NCBI RefSeq assembly: GCF_964199755.1
Contig: NC_133910.1
Location: 10,176,711-10,240,710, forward strand
Origin: Larus michahellis
Taxonomy: Eukaryota > Chordata > Aves > Charadriiformes > Laridae
DNA: 64,000 nucleotides
Direction: 5' to 3'
Every line of letters begins with the position of its first letter. Within the stretch, counting starts at the first letter, position 1. Position numbers and translations under genes: made by a program. Below are positions 27,351 to 37,710 of this stretch, piece after piece. A model generated the notes under the pieces. That model did no database searches and was not told where the DNA came from. It saw only the letters and a program-made list of their open reading frames with translations.

Positions 27351-29311
27351 TCGGAGAGCGGTGGTAGTGGAAACTGAACCTGTGCCAAGGCAAGTCACTT
27401 CTTTTCTGTTTTCAGCCTCTCTCGTGATGTGTGCTGAGCGGCGGGGGTGGCTGTGCCTGGCTCACAGCATCCCCGTGGCACCGGCACTTCCACCACGCTT
27501 GTACCATATAGCCCCAACGTGGGAGGAAAAAGCAGGCTCACAAGTAGAGTTCTTTCATTTCCAAGAGAAAACACAAAAAGAAACCATTCAATAATGCCTG
27601 AAATTCACTGAAGGCACTTCACGATGATCTGTCGCTACCGATTATATTTGCCAAAGGCTATTGCTTCATAAAATTAAACTTTTTGTCCTAGAAATGGGGG
27701 TGAGTCAGGCAGTACTGAAGACGGGATGGCTGAGAGATTGTCAGCTCTACTTTCTGTAGATTCAGCAGAATTGGGCGTACTGCAGAATGATGCTACCCCT
27801 GTTTCCAAACTTTGTGATCCCTTGTTTCTGAAGGCTTTTGAAATCCTTTTCTGGCTTTTGCATGCCATACACTGGAAGATATACTTGAGGGACTTGAGTA
27901 CTGAGGAGGCCGAGTCTCCAGATGATGTCCGATCAGCAAACTGAAACAAGCCTGATTATCAACAGATACTTCTAAAAATGTTCTTCTTTACACCCTTGTC
28001 CTGTGTATTAATTCATTTACAGTAGGCACGACTCCATTTCCTGGTGTGTACACTGATCCGATATTTCATGCCCCAAGAGAGCAGTATCTGCTTTTATCTG
28101 TAAACTTCAAAGCTTCCTTTCAAGCTTTATGTGGTGTTTGTAATAGTTGTGAGGTGTAAGTTTTGCTTTGTTATTTTATCTCACCAAATCTTGCATCATT
28201 TAGTCTCCTGTGATTTCTTCACTTCCTGCAATCCCAGTTCTCTGGCAGGATTGCGTGAACAGTGTTTCATCGAGAATCAGTGTAGTCTTATAAATCCTTA
28301 AAAGAACTGTTGAAAGACAAAAGATTGATACTTGTTTTGTGGAAGATCCACTGTTCTTCATTCCAAATACTATCAAATAAAAACAAATTTCCTAGAGGGG
28401 TGATCTTCCAAAGAAGAAGACAAGAAACAAGACTTCTGACATTGACGAGGTATTCCAAACTGGGAGCTACAAGGCATGATTTATCCAATGAGGGGCCAGA
28501 CAGAAGACTTTTTTTCAGTGAACTTTTTTTTTTTAAAAAAAAACAAACAAAACCAACACACAGCAAACCAACCCCCGGAAAAAAACCTTAAAAAACCTTA
28601 AAAGACAATCTAAAATGATGCATTAAACCCAGTGCTGCGGATATCGCAAAGCTTGTGTAGTCCTTCCTGCTAAAAGTCTGGCTTGTTGAAATTACAGTTA
28701 CTGCCAGTGAGATGTGTCCTCTATCCAATTGTGGAGTGTCCTAGAAGAACTGCAGCTGTTGTGCCTGGGCTGCAACTCTTACGAGTATACAATAGAGGCA
28801 GAAGGTTAAGAGGGATGTTTGTATGTCTGGCAAGTGCTGGCTTCTGTCTCACCTTGAATTCATTTGTCATGAAAGCTATTTAGGCATTAAAGGAAATCGA
28901 GAACCAAAAGCTAAAGGAACGTCATTGTTATGTGGTAAAGACAAAATCTCTGCGTAACGAGAACTAAGGCTGCTAAAAATACTTCTGTGGTTTCCCTTTA
29001 AATTGCAGACAAGTACTGTGGAAAACTTCTTAACTCTTTAGGATACTGCTTCAGGAGAATTTCTGTCTTGTCACCTCTACTTTATAGTCAAGCTGCATTA
29101 AATTAAAAAAAGGTAGAAGATATTGTAAGGCGAGGTGTAAACTTGATTGTTTTTTTTCTTTTAACTTGTAACAGACTTTAGTATTTATCTAGCATAAAAC
29201 ATAACTTCTGATTAAATGCACACTTTATCTTATTACTTTAGACCCTTCTAATTTGCATTTTAGAAAACAAAAAAGTTCTCACTTGTTTTTTTTCTTGCTG
29301 CTTTTCCTTAG
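27351..29311 (+). other. ZBTB26 leader intron, no recognised element
   Basis: AT-richer intronic sequence between the CpG island and the ZBTB26 coding exon. It contains an A-rich stretch at 28537-28600. Two overlapping open frames on opposite strands at 27674-27949 resemble nothing I recognise. No repeat family was identified. Confidence 0.5.
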
Positions 29312-29321
29312 GTGTGCCAAA

Positions 29322-30638
29322 ATGTCAGAAAGATCAGATATTCTTCACTTCAAGTTTGACAATTATGGGGATTCGATGTTACAGAAAATGAACAAACTGA
29401 GGGAAGAAAACAAATTTTGTGATGTTGTGGTCCATATAGATGACGTTGAAGTTCGGGGGCATAAAATAGTATTTGCTGCTGGCTCTCCCTTTTTAAGAGA
29501 TCAGTTCTTACTAAATGACTCCAGAGATGTAAAAATCTCTATCCTGCAGAGTTCGGAAGTGGGGAGGCAGCTGCTTCTGTCCTGTTACAGCGGCATTCTG
29601 GAGTTCCCTGAAATGGAACTGGTAAACTACTTGACTGCCGCGAGCTTTCTGCAGATGAGCCACATTGTTGAGCGATGCACGCAGGCCCTCTGGAAGTTTA
29701 TAAAACCGAAGCAGCCACTGGAGAGCAAGGAGTGTGAACAGCAAAGTGACTCCTCTGAGCTGAAGGACCATCAAGGAGACGATGACTCTCTGCAGCAAGA
29801 TTCGCCTTGTATTCAACCTTCAGAAGACAGTATGGACATGGAGGATAGTGATATTCAGATCATCAAGGTGGAGTCCATTGGGGAGGTAACAGAAGTTAGG
29901 AACAAGAAGGATCAGAACCAGTTTATATCTTCTGAACAAACTGCACTGCATTCCTCAGAGCCTCAACACTTTCTTATCAACTCCACTGTTGAAAACAGAG
30001 CAAGTGAAATAGAGCAAAACCACCTCCACAACTATGCCCTTTCGTATGCTGGCAGCGATAACATCATTCTGGCCTCTAAAGATATGTTTGGGCCTAACAA
30101 CCGAGGTATAGACAAAGGCCTCCAGTGGCACCATCAGTGTCCAAAGTGCACAAGAGTATTTCGGCATCTGGAAAACTATGCTAATCACTTAAAGATGCAT
30201 AAACTATTTATGTGTCTACTCTGTGGCAAGACATTCACTCAGAAAGGCAATCTCCACCGGCACATGAGAGTGCACGCAGGCATCAAACCGTTCCAATGTA
30301 AGATCTGTGGGAAAACATTCTCTCAGAAATGTTCCTTACAGGACCACCTCAACCTGCACAGTGGGGACAAGCCCCATAAGTGTAACTACTGTGACATGGT
30401 TTTTGCGCATAAACCCGTTCTGAGGAAACATCTTAAACAGCTACACGGTAAAAATAGCTTTGACAATGCCAATGAAAGAAACGTTCAAGACATAACCGTG
30501 GACTTCGATTCCTTCACATGTAGCGCTGCTACAGACAGTAAGGTCTGTCAGCAAGGTGATGCAAGCCAGGTACTGGATGCAGGGAAGCTGCCTCAGGCTG
30601 TGCTCAGTTTAAGAAATGATAGTACCTGCGTCAATTAA
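29322..30638 (+). CDS. ZBTB26: ZBTB26, BTB zinc-finger protein (438 aa, single coding exon)
   Basis: Nuclear BTB-ZF transcription factor of the repressor-type family. The start is ATG 29322 (MSERSDILHF), ten bases after an acceptor (ttttccttag, exon start 29312). An in-frame ATG at 29253 lies in the intron and is rejected. The BTB/POZ domain spans residues about 8-125 (FCDVVVHIDDVEVRGHKIVF, SCYSGILEF, YLTAASFLQM). A Ser/Glu-rich linker follows, with a SUMO-type IKVE motif. Four C2H2 fingers occupy residues about 273-375: CPKC..H..H, CLLC..H..H, CKIC..H..H and a final CNYC..H-X4-H. The length is within a few residues of the human protein as I recall it (441). It belongs to a tandem pair with ZBTB6 on the same strand. 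The coding sequence is intact. Confidence 0.97.
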   Translation: MSERSDILHFKFDNYGDSMLQKMNKLREENKFCDVVVHIDDVEVRGHKIVFAAGSPFLRDQFLLNDSRDVKISILQSSEVGRQLLLSCYSGILEFPEMELVNYLTAASFLQMSHIVERCTQALWKFIKPKQPLESKECEQQSDSSELKDHQGDDDSLQQDSPCIQPSEDSMDMEDSDIQIIKVESIGEVTEVRNKKDQNQFISSEQTALHSSEPQHFLINSTVENRASEIEQNHLHNYALSYAGSDNIILASKDMFGPNNRGIDKGLQWHHQCPKCTRVFRHLENYANHLKMHKLFMCLLCGKTFTQKGNLHRHMRVHAGIKPFQCKICGKTFSQKCSLQDHLNLHSGDKPHKCNYCDMVFAHKPVLRKHLKQLHGKNSFDNANERNVQDITVDFDSFTCSAATDSKVCQQGDASQVLDAGKLPQAVLSLRNDSTCVN

Positions 30639-33050
30639 GCAATTAAAAACAGCCCTTTGCAGGGATCGTGACTGAGAGGAGCAAAGAGTTGGTTTGGGCT
30701 CTTACCTAAACTAGTGGTATGCCCTGAAAGGCTATGGATGGATGGATGGATGGCAGGTTGGATTGCAAAACCTGGCAGGTCTTCAGCCATCGTTCATAGT
30801 CTTACTTGATATTTTCTGTGAATAGCAATCTTCCTTCAGGTTTCTTTCTGTGTCTCTACTGTGGATTATGGGGTTAATTGTTTCATTTCTCTCTGATTAG
30901 GAGACTCAAGACTAACACCTTTTGAAAGACTGTTGCTGTGGGCTGCAAGTAAACCATCTGCTGAACAGTTAGAGGCCTCTCTGTGTCTGGGCAGATGGAG
31001 GAAAGAGCAAAGAGGACAAGTCTGTGAGATAACCCAATTATATTTTTTTTAAAGCACTGGATAACTGAAAGCACTCCATACAGTTAAATTTAAACTTACC
31101 TCTTAAAATTATCTTTCTCTGATCTTACCCCTAGACCCCTACAGTTGAAATGAAGTATTTTTGTGTCACTTTTTTGCCCTTTCTAAACTATTTCAAGAAA
31201 CTTCTGCTGCCAGTCAACGCTATCTTAAAAGCTCTCAGGGTTTTTAACCTCGACCTGCATTATGAAAAGATAAAACCCTAAATGATTTGGCAGGGTTAGC
31301 TGATCATTGCATAGAACTGTTCAAAATAAGAATAAATTGCAGCTCTGGAATGTGAGAGGCCAGTGCCTGGAGTGCAAGTATGACCTACTTCCTTTGCTGT
31401 CATACCTAGGATTTTTAAAGGGCACTTACCATTGTATGTGCTAAGATAAGCTAAACACTTCAAAACTAAAAATCAGCATCCATCTTCCATAAATTTTGCA
31501 TCACATAAACCACAACAATTGTTGGTTTTAGGGCAAAGCTGGAGTGGAAAAATAATTGCTTTTTGACACTGTGAAAACGACCTGTTTTAAAAGCTGCAAT
31601 GTATAACAACTCCATGCTTTGCTTTTTTTTTTTCCCTTTTTTTCCCCCTTAGTTCTTGTATATCTCTCCTTGATAAGGGCCGCAGTCAGTTAACTTGAAA
31701 AAAGAAACAAAAATACCTGCCATAAAAACATTAACAACATGAAGTTTTTTGATTTCTTGGACATTCAAATAATAGTTTGGTTTTGGTTTTTTTTAAGTGA
31801 CCTGCATAGTTCATGACCATTAGTGTTTTACAGAGCCTAGGGTGAGGTACAGGTAGCACAATTTCCATAGGTTAATATACAGCTATTGACTGTACTCAGC
31901 AATACCTCTTGTATACCGCCTTAAACATCAAATGTAGCGGGAATGGCATGTTAATTGGGATTTTGGGATTATACCATATTGCTTCTCAAAAGTGCCGTGG
32001 AATTATCCGCATCCCAATCAGGCTGAAAGAAACTAATTTATCTGAGGAACACCATTCCCAGTAGAACAGCACTCTTATTACATTGAAGTGTAGCATAGAC
32101 TAATAATCAAATGGCTGATCCTCGGTAGAGAACTGCTGTTTGTATTTGGAATAAGTATTTCTTCCAATGCAGCTCTTTTCCACAAGGTTTGCCGTGAGGC
32201 TGAGATTATGCTTCCTACCTAAAAGTAGTACTGTTTGTGTGTTTGAATGATGGGGTGGGGGTGAAAGGCTGCTATTGTATGGTTAAAAATGCTAAACAGG
32301 TATGACCAAAGGTGTGCTAGTGCAAAAAATGTTTTGTATGTAATTATCAAAAGTTGGTCTTGCTCTTCATATATGTGTGTTGTAGAAGCCAAGATTTCCT
32401 TATGCAGACATTACACTGATGGACGATAAAAAGTGTTAATGTTGCAGAACATTTTCAGAAATCCACATACTTTCAAGTAGAAAAGCAAGGTGATTCTGTG
32501 AATCGGTTTTTGCAATTGAGTTCTTAAACTACTGTACTTGACTGTTACATGAACTATTAGATGGACAGCTATGAAGTAAGCAATTGAAATGGAGTCAGGG
32601 CATTACATATTTCAAGTTGTAGCAAATATATTTAGGTCTAAAATCTAACTATTTGGAACGTTTTAAAATTATTGTTCAGGTTCCTGGGGCAGAAAATAGG
32701 CACGGGAAGAAAAACTGTTTTTCCTCTTAAAGCTACCCACTTTCAGAGTCGTTTTGAGGTAAAACTGACTGTGACAGTTGCATCTGACACTTGCATTCTG
32801 TCTTCAGGCAGAATCTTCTGTATTGTTCAAACATTTTGATAATAATCTATTATTCACTATATGGAAGGAAGTTCTAGCACTAACGTCAAAACGAAGATAG
32901 ACATGGAGAATAAGAGCTTGCAGAGCCAGGTCAACGTGCTGTAAGGGACTAGTGAATGATCTAACCAGATGTGAATATGGACACAATAAAGAAAATGGTC
33001 TTCTGCCAGAGAAAGGAATAAAACTGTACAAATGCTAGAAAAAGTGGCAG
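30639..33050 (+). other. ZBTB26: ZBTB26 3'UTR (end uncertain)
   Basis: AT-rich non-coding sequence after the TAA. AATAAA hexamers occur at 31331-31336, 32985-32990, 33017-33022 and 33341-33346. The close pair at 32985/33017 is followed by a GT/T-rich segment near 33075-33095 and is my best guess for the cleavage region. No transcript evidence is available, so the right end is tentative. Confidence 0.4.
30734..30753. repeat. (ATGG)5 microsatellite
   Basis: Five perfect ATGG units in the ZBTB26 3'UTR, 96 bases after the stop codon. Likely length-polymorphic. Confidence 0.95.
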
Positions 33051-34585
33051 CAAGATGGACAGTATTGAAAGCTTTGTCTGTCTGAGAAGTTTTTTTTCTG
33101 TGGCATCATGAAGCTGTAACATTACTGCAAGGAGAATACAGCTTGTTGAAGTAGCTGTGGGTGACCTGAAGCTGATACGAAGAGACAAGGGATTTCCTAA
33201 GAAACAAAAAATGATTTGGTCGAGTTATATAGGTTTTCAGCCCACCCTGTGCTGTGGAAATGTCAGTGTCTGAGAAGACTGAGACTGCTGTCTGTTCAAT
33301 TAAAAGGTTGCTTGTGGTCGTTTGGCGAGACTGTGGCAGAAATAAATAGGAAAAAGCAGAAATGAAGAAGACTGCTTCTTCAATGAAAATGGACGCATCT
33401 GTTGGATGAAAAGTGACTTCTTGCTAATGTTTGTGCTTTTGGCCTGGCAAAAGGGTGCAGACCAAAAGGTTTATGCAGGAGACAGTTGCATGACTCCAGA
33501 AACACTGGAGATCTGAGGGCACGACGCCGATGGCACGATGCAAAGTGCACTTGGTGGTAGAGTTCATCTAAGACTTGCCCCTATATGGAACAGACAAGCG
33601 AAGAGTATAAAAGAGGTATTAGAAAAGAAAAATCTGGCTAATGCTTCTTCTCTGAATTACAGATTAAAATGGAGTGAGAATTATTATAAATGGAATATAC
33701 AGAGGCAGCTTGATTATAGAATAAGATGAACTTAATTGTCCATGTATGTAAATTGTTGTCTTCATTGCAGTGTTCCGATTAGTGAAAGACTAGATCCATT
33801 GGTTGTTGCTACTGATGCTGCATATTCAGATGAGGACTATGGCAGTTATCATAATCTGTGTTAATGTGTAGAATACTATTTGCTGGTAAGTGGATAGTCT
33901 CACAATTTAATGTGCTGTACAAGTTCCTGCATATCCTAAAAATAACTGAAGTCTATTACAAAAATATTTTAATAACTCCTTGAATATATTAGGATTTTTT
34001 TTTATGTTGGCATTTTATTTATTTATTTTATATAGAAGAGGAGAATCGTAGAAGTCTTAGATTTACCAGAGGTTTAGGTTCACCGCTTTTCTGAATGGTG
34101 GTAGCTTGTGTAGCATGTGTTCCTGCAGCATACGGTGCAGCTGCACAGCCTCCTGTATAGATCAGGGATGAGTCTTTCCTTAATTTATTTTTCTTTTAGA
34201 AGACATGTTTTGCAAGTTAGTAACTGATAAAACTGAAGTGTCATTCTTTTTCTCCCCTAGCTTTTTGGCAAAACTTAAGCTATCTGCCGCTGAATTTTTG
34301 TTGAAATAATTTCAAAATTGTGTGGGGCTGATTCTGGTTCGAGTCATTGGGAGGAGTAAAGGTGAGGAGGGAGAATCAAATGTGATACAAACTGAAACTG
34401 TTGAAAAAATCCTAAAGTCACGTTAAATCTTGATTTTTTTTAAAAACCAAGGGAGGAAACTAGCTGGCCCTCCTGACTTGGTAAGGGTTGGGAAGGCAGA
34501 ACGGACGTTTTTCCTTTGAGATTGTATAATCGATGGACTGAGCATTAGCTACCTCTTCAGTGACTGGGCAAAAGTCTCATCCTAC
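33051..34585. other. Intergenic ZBTB26-ZBTB6, nothing recognised
   Basis: AT-rich sequence with a TTTA-rich patch near 34005-34035. Short open frames at 33538-33729 and 33771-33863 are within chance expectation. No mobile element was recognised. Confidence 0.5.
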
Positions 34586-35239
34586 GTGTGATTACCAAAG
34601 CAGGCGGGTCGGCGGCTGTCGGCGCAGCTCCCTCCCCGCTCCGGGGCCGGAGAGGAGCCGGCTGCCCGTCCCGGTGCCGGGGCATGGCGGCGCGCCTTTC
34701 CCTCGCTGAGGGCGCCCGCCCCCGCGGCGGGGCGCGGCGGAGCCCCCGGGCAGCCGTTCCTCCGAGATGCCTTACGGGGGCGGCGACCCCGGGCCGATAC
34801 GTTGCTACCTCTACCGGGCGCTTGGCGAGGCGCGGCGCGGTGTCCCCCGGCGGCAGCCGCTGTAGCAGTGCCGAGTCTTCTAATAAACGTGCTGCTAACT
34901 CTGTCTCCCGCCGCCTCTCATTTCCCGCCGCGGTAACGGCGCACGGGGGGCCGCGCCGGAGCCGCTTCCGGCGCCGCTACCGGAAGGGGCGGCCGGGCGG
35001 GGGGAAGCGCTTCCGGGGCGTTGCGGTACCGGCGGCGGAGTGCGCACCGGCTGCGGGGACCGGCCGGGCCGCGGCCGGTGAGTGGGGCCGAGGGAGGGAG
35101 GGGGGGGGGCGGCTCGGCGGGGCCCGTCAGCCGCTGGGGCGGGGAGCGAGGCCGCGGCTGGGCCCTGCCGGCGGGGGTGGCCCGGGCTCGGCGTGACTCT
35201 CCCCGGCGGTGCCGGCGCCTCCCCCGCGGGAGCGGAGCC
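34586..35239 (+). promoter_or_regulatory. ZBTB6: CpG island promoter and leader of ZBTB6
   Basis: GC/CpG-rich block directly upstream of the ZBTB6 start and extending into its coding sequence. Three ETS-type sites lie within 53 bp: GCTTCCGG at 34964-34971, ACCGGAAG at 34979-34986 and GCTTCCGG at 35009-35016. This suggests GABP/ETS control and a start site nearby. A strong donor CCG/gtgagt at 35077/35078 and a possible acceptor (cgggag) ending at 35232 would define a 155-bp leader intron. That intron is inferred only. Confidence 0.7.
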
Positions 35240-36523
35240 ATGGCGGCGGACTCGGAGGTGCTGCACTTCCAGTTCGAGCAGCAGGGTGATGCCGTCCTGC
35301 AGAAGATGAACCTCCTGCGGCAGCAGAACCTCTTCTGCGACGTCTCCATCTACATCAACGACACGGAGTTCCACGGGCACAAGGTGATCTTCGCCGCCTG
35401 CTCCACCTTCATGAGGGACCAGTTCCTGCTCAACCAGTCCCGGCAGGTGCGGATCACCATCCTGCAGAGCGCCGAGGTGGGCAGAAAGCTGCTGCTCTCC
35501 TGTTACACCGGCGCGCTGGAAGTCAAAAAGAAGGAGCTGCTGAAATACCTCACTGCCGCCAGTTACCTCCAGATGGTTCACATCGTGGAAAAGTGTACGG
35601 AGGCTTTGTCGAAATACTTGGAAATCGACGCTTCCATGGAGAACAGCGAGCAGGTGACAGAAAGATGTCATTCCTCAGATGCTGAACTGAGAAACGGGGA
35701 TGATATTTTAGATAAAGATTGTGAAATAATTGAGATTGCTGAAGACAGCCCAGTGAACGTGGAATACCCTGTGAAACAGGAGAAGGGGGACATTTCCCGG
35801 CCCGCGGTGCAGAGCTTGATCTCGGAAAGAAAGGACACAAAAACCCCAGAAATATCAACGGTTGAAATTGGATATAAGGACGATGAAATCTGTATCTTCA
35901 GAATGGATTCTATGAGCGTAGCAAACGTAGAAAATGATCATTTTCCTCAGCCTTGCACATCCTCTAAAACAAACTTGTATTTTCCGGAAACCCAGCACTC
36001 CTTGATAAATTCTACAGTTGAAAGCAGAAATACAGAAATGTCGGGAAATCACTTTCAGGCTTTTGTCAGTGACAATACAGAAGGAACTTCTAGTCTGATG
36101 AATGGGTTCCAGAGTCTGGACGATTCTGGCAATTCATGGCGGCACCAGTGTCCGAAGTGTCCGAGGGGATTTCTGCATCTTGAGAACTATCTCAGACATC
36201 TGAAAATGCACAAGCTGTTCTTGTGTTTGCAGTGTGGCAAAACATTTACGCAAAAAAAGAATCTCAACAGACATATCCGGGGGCACATGGGCATCCGCCC
36301 CTTCCAGTGCATGGTGTGCTTGAAGACCTTCACTGCCAAAAGCACGCTCCAGGATCACCTGAATATACACAGCGGCGACAGGCCCTACAAATGTCATTGT
36401 TGCGACATGGACTTTAAACACAAGTCTGCTCTTAAAAAGCACTTAACTTCTGTTCATGGAAGGAGTAGCAGCGAAAAGCCAAACCTGAACACTATTACGA
36501 AAGTTAAAATAGACTATGATTAA
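35240..36523 (+). CDS. ZBTB6: ZBTB6, BTB zinc-finger protein (427 aa, single coding exon)
   Basis: Nuclear BTB-ZF transcription factor, paralogue of ZBTB26. The start is ATG 35240 in a strong context (gagccATGGC) and gives MAADSEVLHFQFEQQGD, matching the family start. The frame stays open 73 codons upstream, but only through GC-rich leader. The BTB/POZ domain spans residues about 8-128 (FCDVSIYINDTEFHGHKVIF, SCYTGALEV, YLTAASYLQMV). The linker holds a SUMO-type VKQE motif and a QHSLINSTVE segment also found in ZBTB26. Four C2H2 fingers occupy residues about 304-406 (CPKC, CLQC, CMVC, CHCC; the last has H-X4-H). The C-terminal tail after the fingers is short and ends VKIDYD. Intact. Confidence 0.97.
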   Translation: MAADSEVLHFQFEQQGDAVLQKMNLLRQQNLFCDVSIYINDTEFHGHKVIFAACSTFMRDQFLLNQSRQVRITILQSAEVGRKLLLSCYTGALEVKKKELLKYLTAASYLQMVHIVEKCTEALSKYLEIDASMENSEQVTERCHSSDAELRNGDDILDKDCEIIEIAEDSPVNVEYPVKQEKGDISRPAVQSLISERKDTKTPEISTVEIGYKDDEICIFRMDSMSVANVENDHFPQPCTSSKTNLYFPETQHSLINSTVESRNTEMSGNHFQAFVSDNTEGTSSLMNGFQSLDDSGNSWRHQCPKCPRGFLHLENYLRHLKMHKLFLCLQCGKTFTQKKNLNRHIRGHMGIRPFQCMVCLKTFTAKSTLQDHLNIHSGDRPYKCHCCDMDFKHKSALKKHLTSVHGRSSSEKPNLNTITKVKIDYD

Positions 36524-37710
36524 CAGATGGGTGGTTGTGGAGCCAGGCTCCACAAACAGCTGCCTAGTGAAATTCTAGATGAAATTCTAGATACAGATCC
36601 CCACGTAATGGAGAGAAGCACAAATATGTGACTGGTGATCAAAGACAGGTCTCGCGAGCAGCAAACTTGCCTGCTGCATTTAGGCTCCTATTGTTGCAAG
36701 TGTGAAAAAGGTGTTTACTAGTTGAAAGTAAACTGCAAAATATGGGAAACAATTTCACGCTTCTCTTCTATTATCCTGGATGCATTCTGATTTCCACCCC
36801 CCCCCATTATGTTTTGCACTCCCCCGTTCCAAGGGCAGGCACTGACAATTTTCAAAGTATCATTGATATTGCAATAAGATGAAGCCAGAGCCATGATGTT
36901 CCTGATGTATAAAAGCTAAGGAAAGGGGATGTCTGTATTTATTCTGCAAGTCAGTCATTCCCACCCAGTTCAGGTATCATTTATGGTGAAATCAGCTCCT
37001 TATTTGCCCAAACTTTGTTAGATCTCTCAACAGAAAGAGGCATGTTTTCATACTGAAGTCTATGATATTTAAGAAAGAACACACAACAAACAAAAAATAA
37101 TCAAGGAAGCTTTCAAATTGCCTTTTGCAAATAGAGAATTGGTAAAAGAGAAAGAAAAAACCAGTATTTTCAACAGCATTGCCTTGCAGTTCATTTTTAA
37201 CTGGACAGTCTCATCAGGAGAACTTGTGTTCAGTTTTATGAATGAGTTCTGAATTTTTCTAAACTTTTTTCTGTTTGGTTTTTTTTTTCTGTCATGCCAG
37301 TGTTTTGCACCTGTATTTGACTAATTCTGATTGTTAGTCCTGTTTGTTGAGTTGTAACATTTGCCTTCATTTTTTACAAATCTTAGACTTGTACGCTAAT
37401 GTGAAAAATTAAGCTGTGTGCTGTTACGTAGTAGCAGTGTCTACGTTAATTTTGAAAAACAAACCTTTATATCTTATTAGGAACGGCTTAGACATAGAGG
37501 TTTTCACATGCTCTAATTCTGTGATACAGTAAAACAGTAACTGTGTGTTTGGATAGGTGTGTTTGTACTTTGTCAAAGGTCATTTCAGTTTCATCACAAG
37601 CATCGAGAGCCCTGTAATGCAGAATATTTATCCCGTACCTATCTTTGACTGGTATATGTTTCTTCCACTTAATGTGATATGAATAAAGAGTCTATTCAGT
37701 TGTTATTATG
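36524..37710 (+). other. ZBTB6: ZBTB6 3'UTR (end uncertain)
   Basis: Follows the TAA at 36521-36523. It contains a short perfect hairpin at 36537-36553 (8-bp arms around one A) and a 12-bp tandem duplication (GAAATTCTAGAT twice) near 36569-36592. The first AATAAA in it is at 37682-37687. Other hexamers at about 38954, 39055 and 39489 could give longer transcripts. Confidence 0.4.

Noticed and set aside
27674-27949. Overlapping open frames on both strands (91 and 72 codons) near the ZBTB26 leader
   Set aside because: The Ser-rich minus frame looks somewhat protein-like but matches nothing I know. Two opposite open frames in one segment point to base composition.
29253-29321. Upstream in-frame ATG for ZBTB26
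   Set aside because: It sits before the 3' splice site (ag at 29310-29311), so it is intronic.
33771-33863. Exon-like segment after ttgcag with a 30-codon open stretch
   Set aside because: Too short to be significant, and there is no partner exon.
35021-35239. 73-residue in-frame N-terminal extension of ZBTB6
   Set aside because: Lies in the CpG-rich leader, is Arg/Gly/Pro-rich from base composition, and the family starts at MAA-S/D-EVLHF with a strong Kozak context at 35240.
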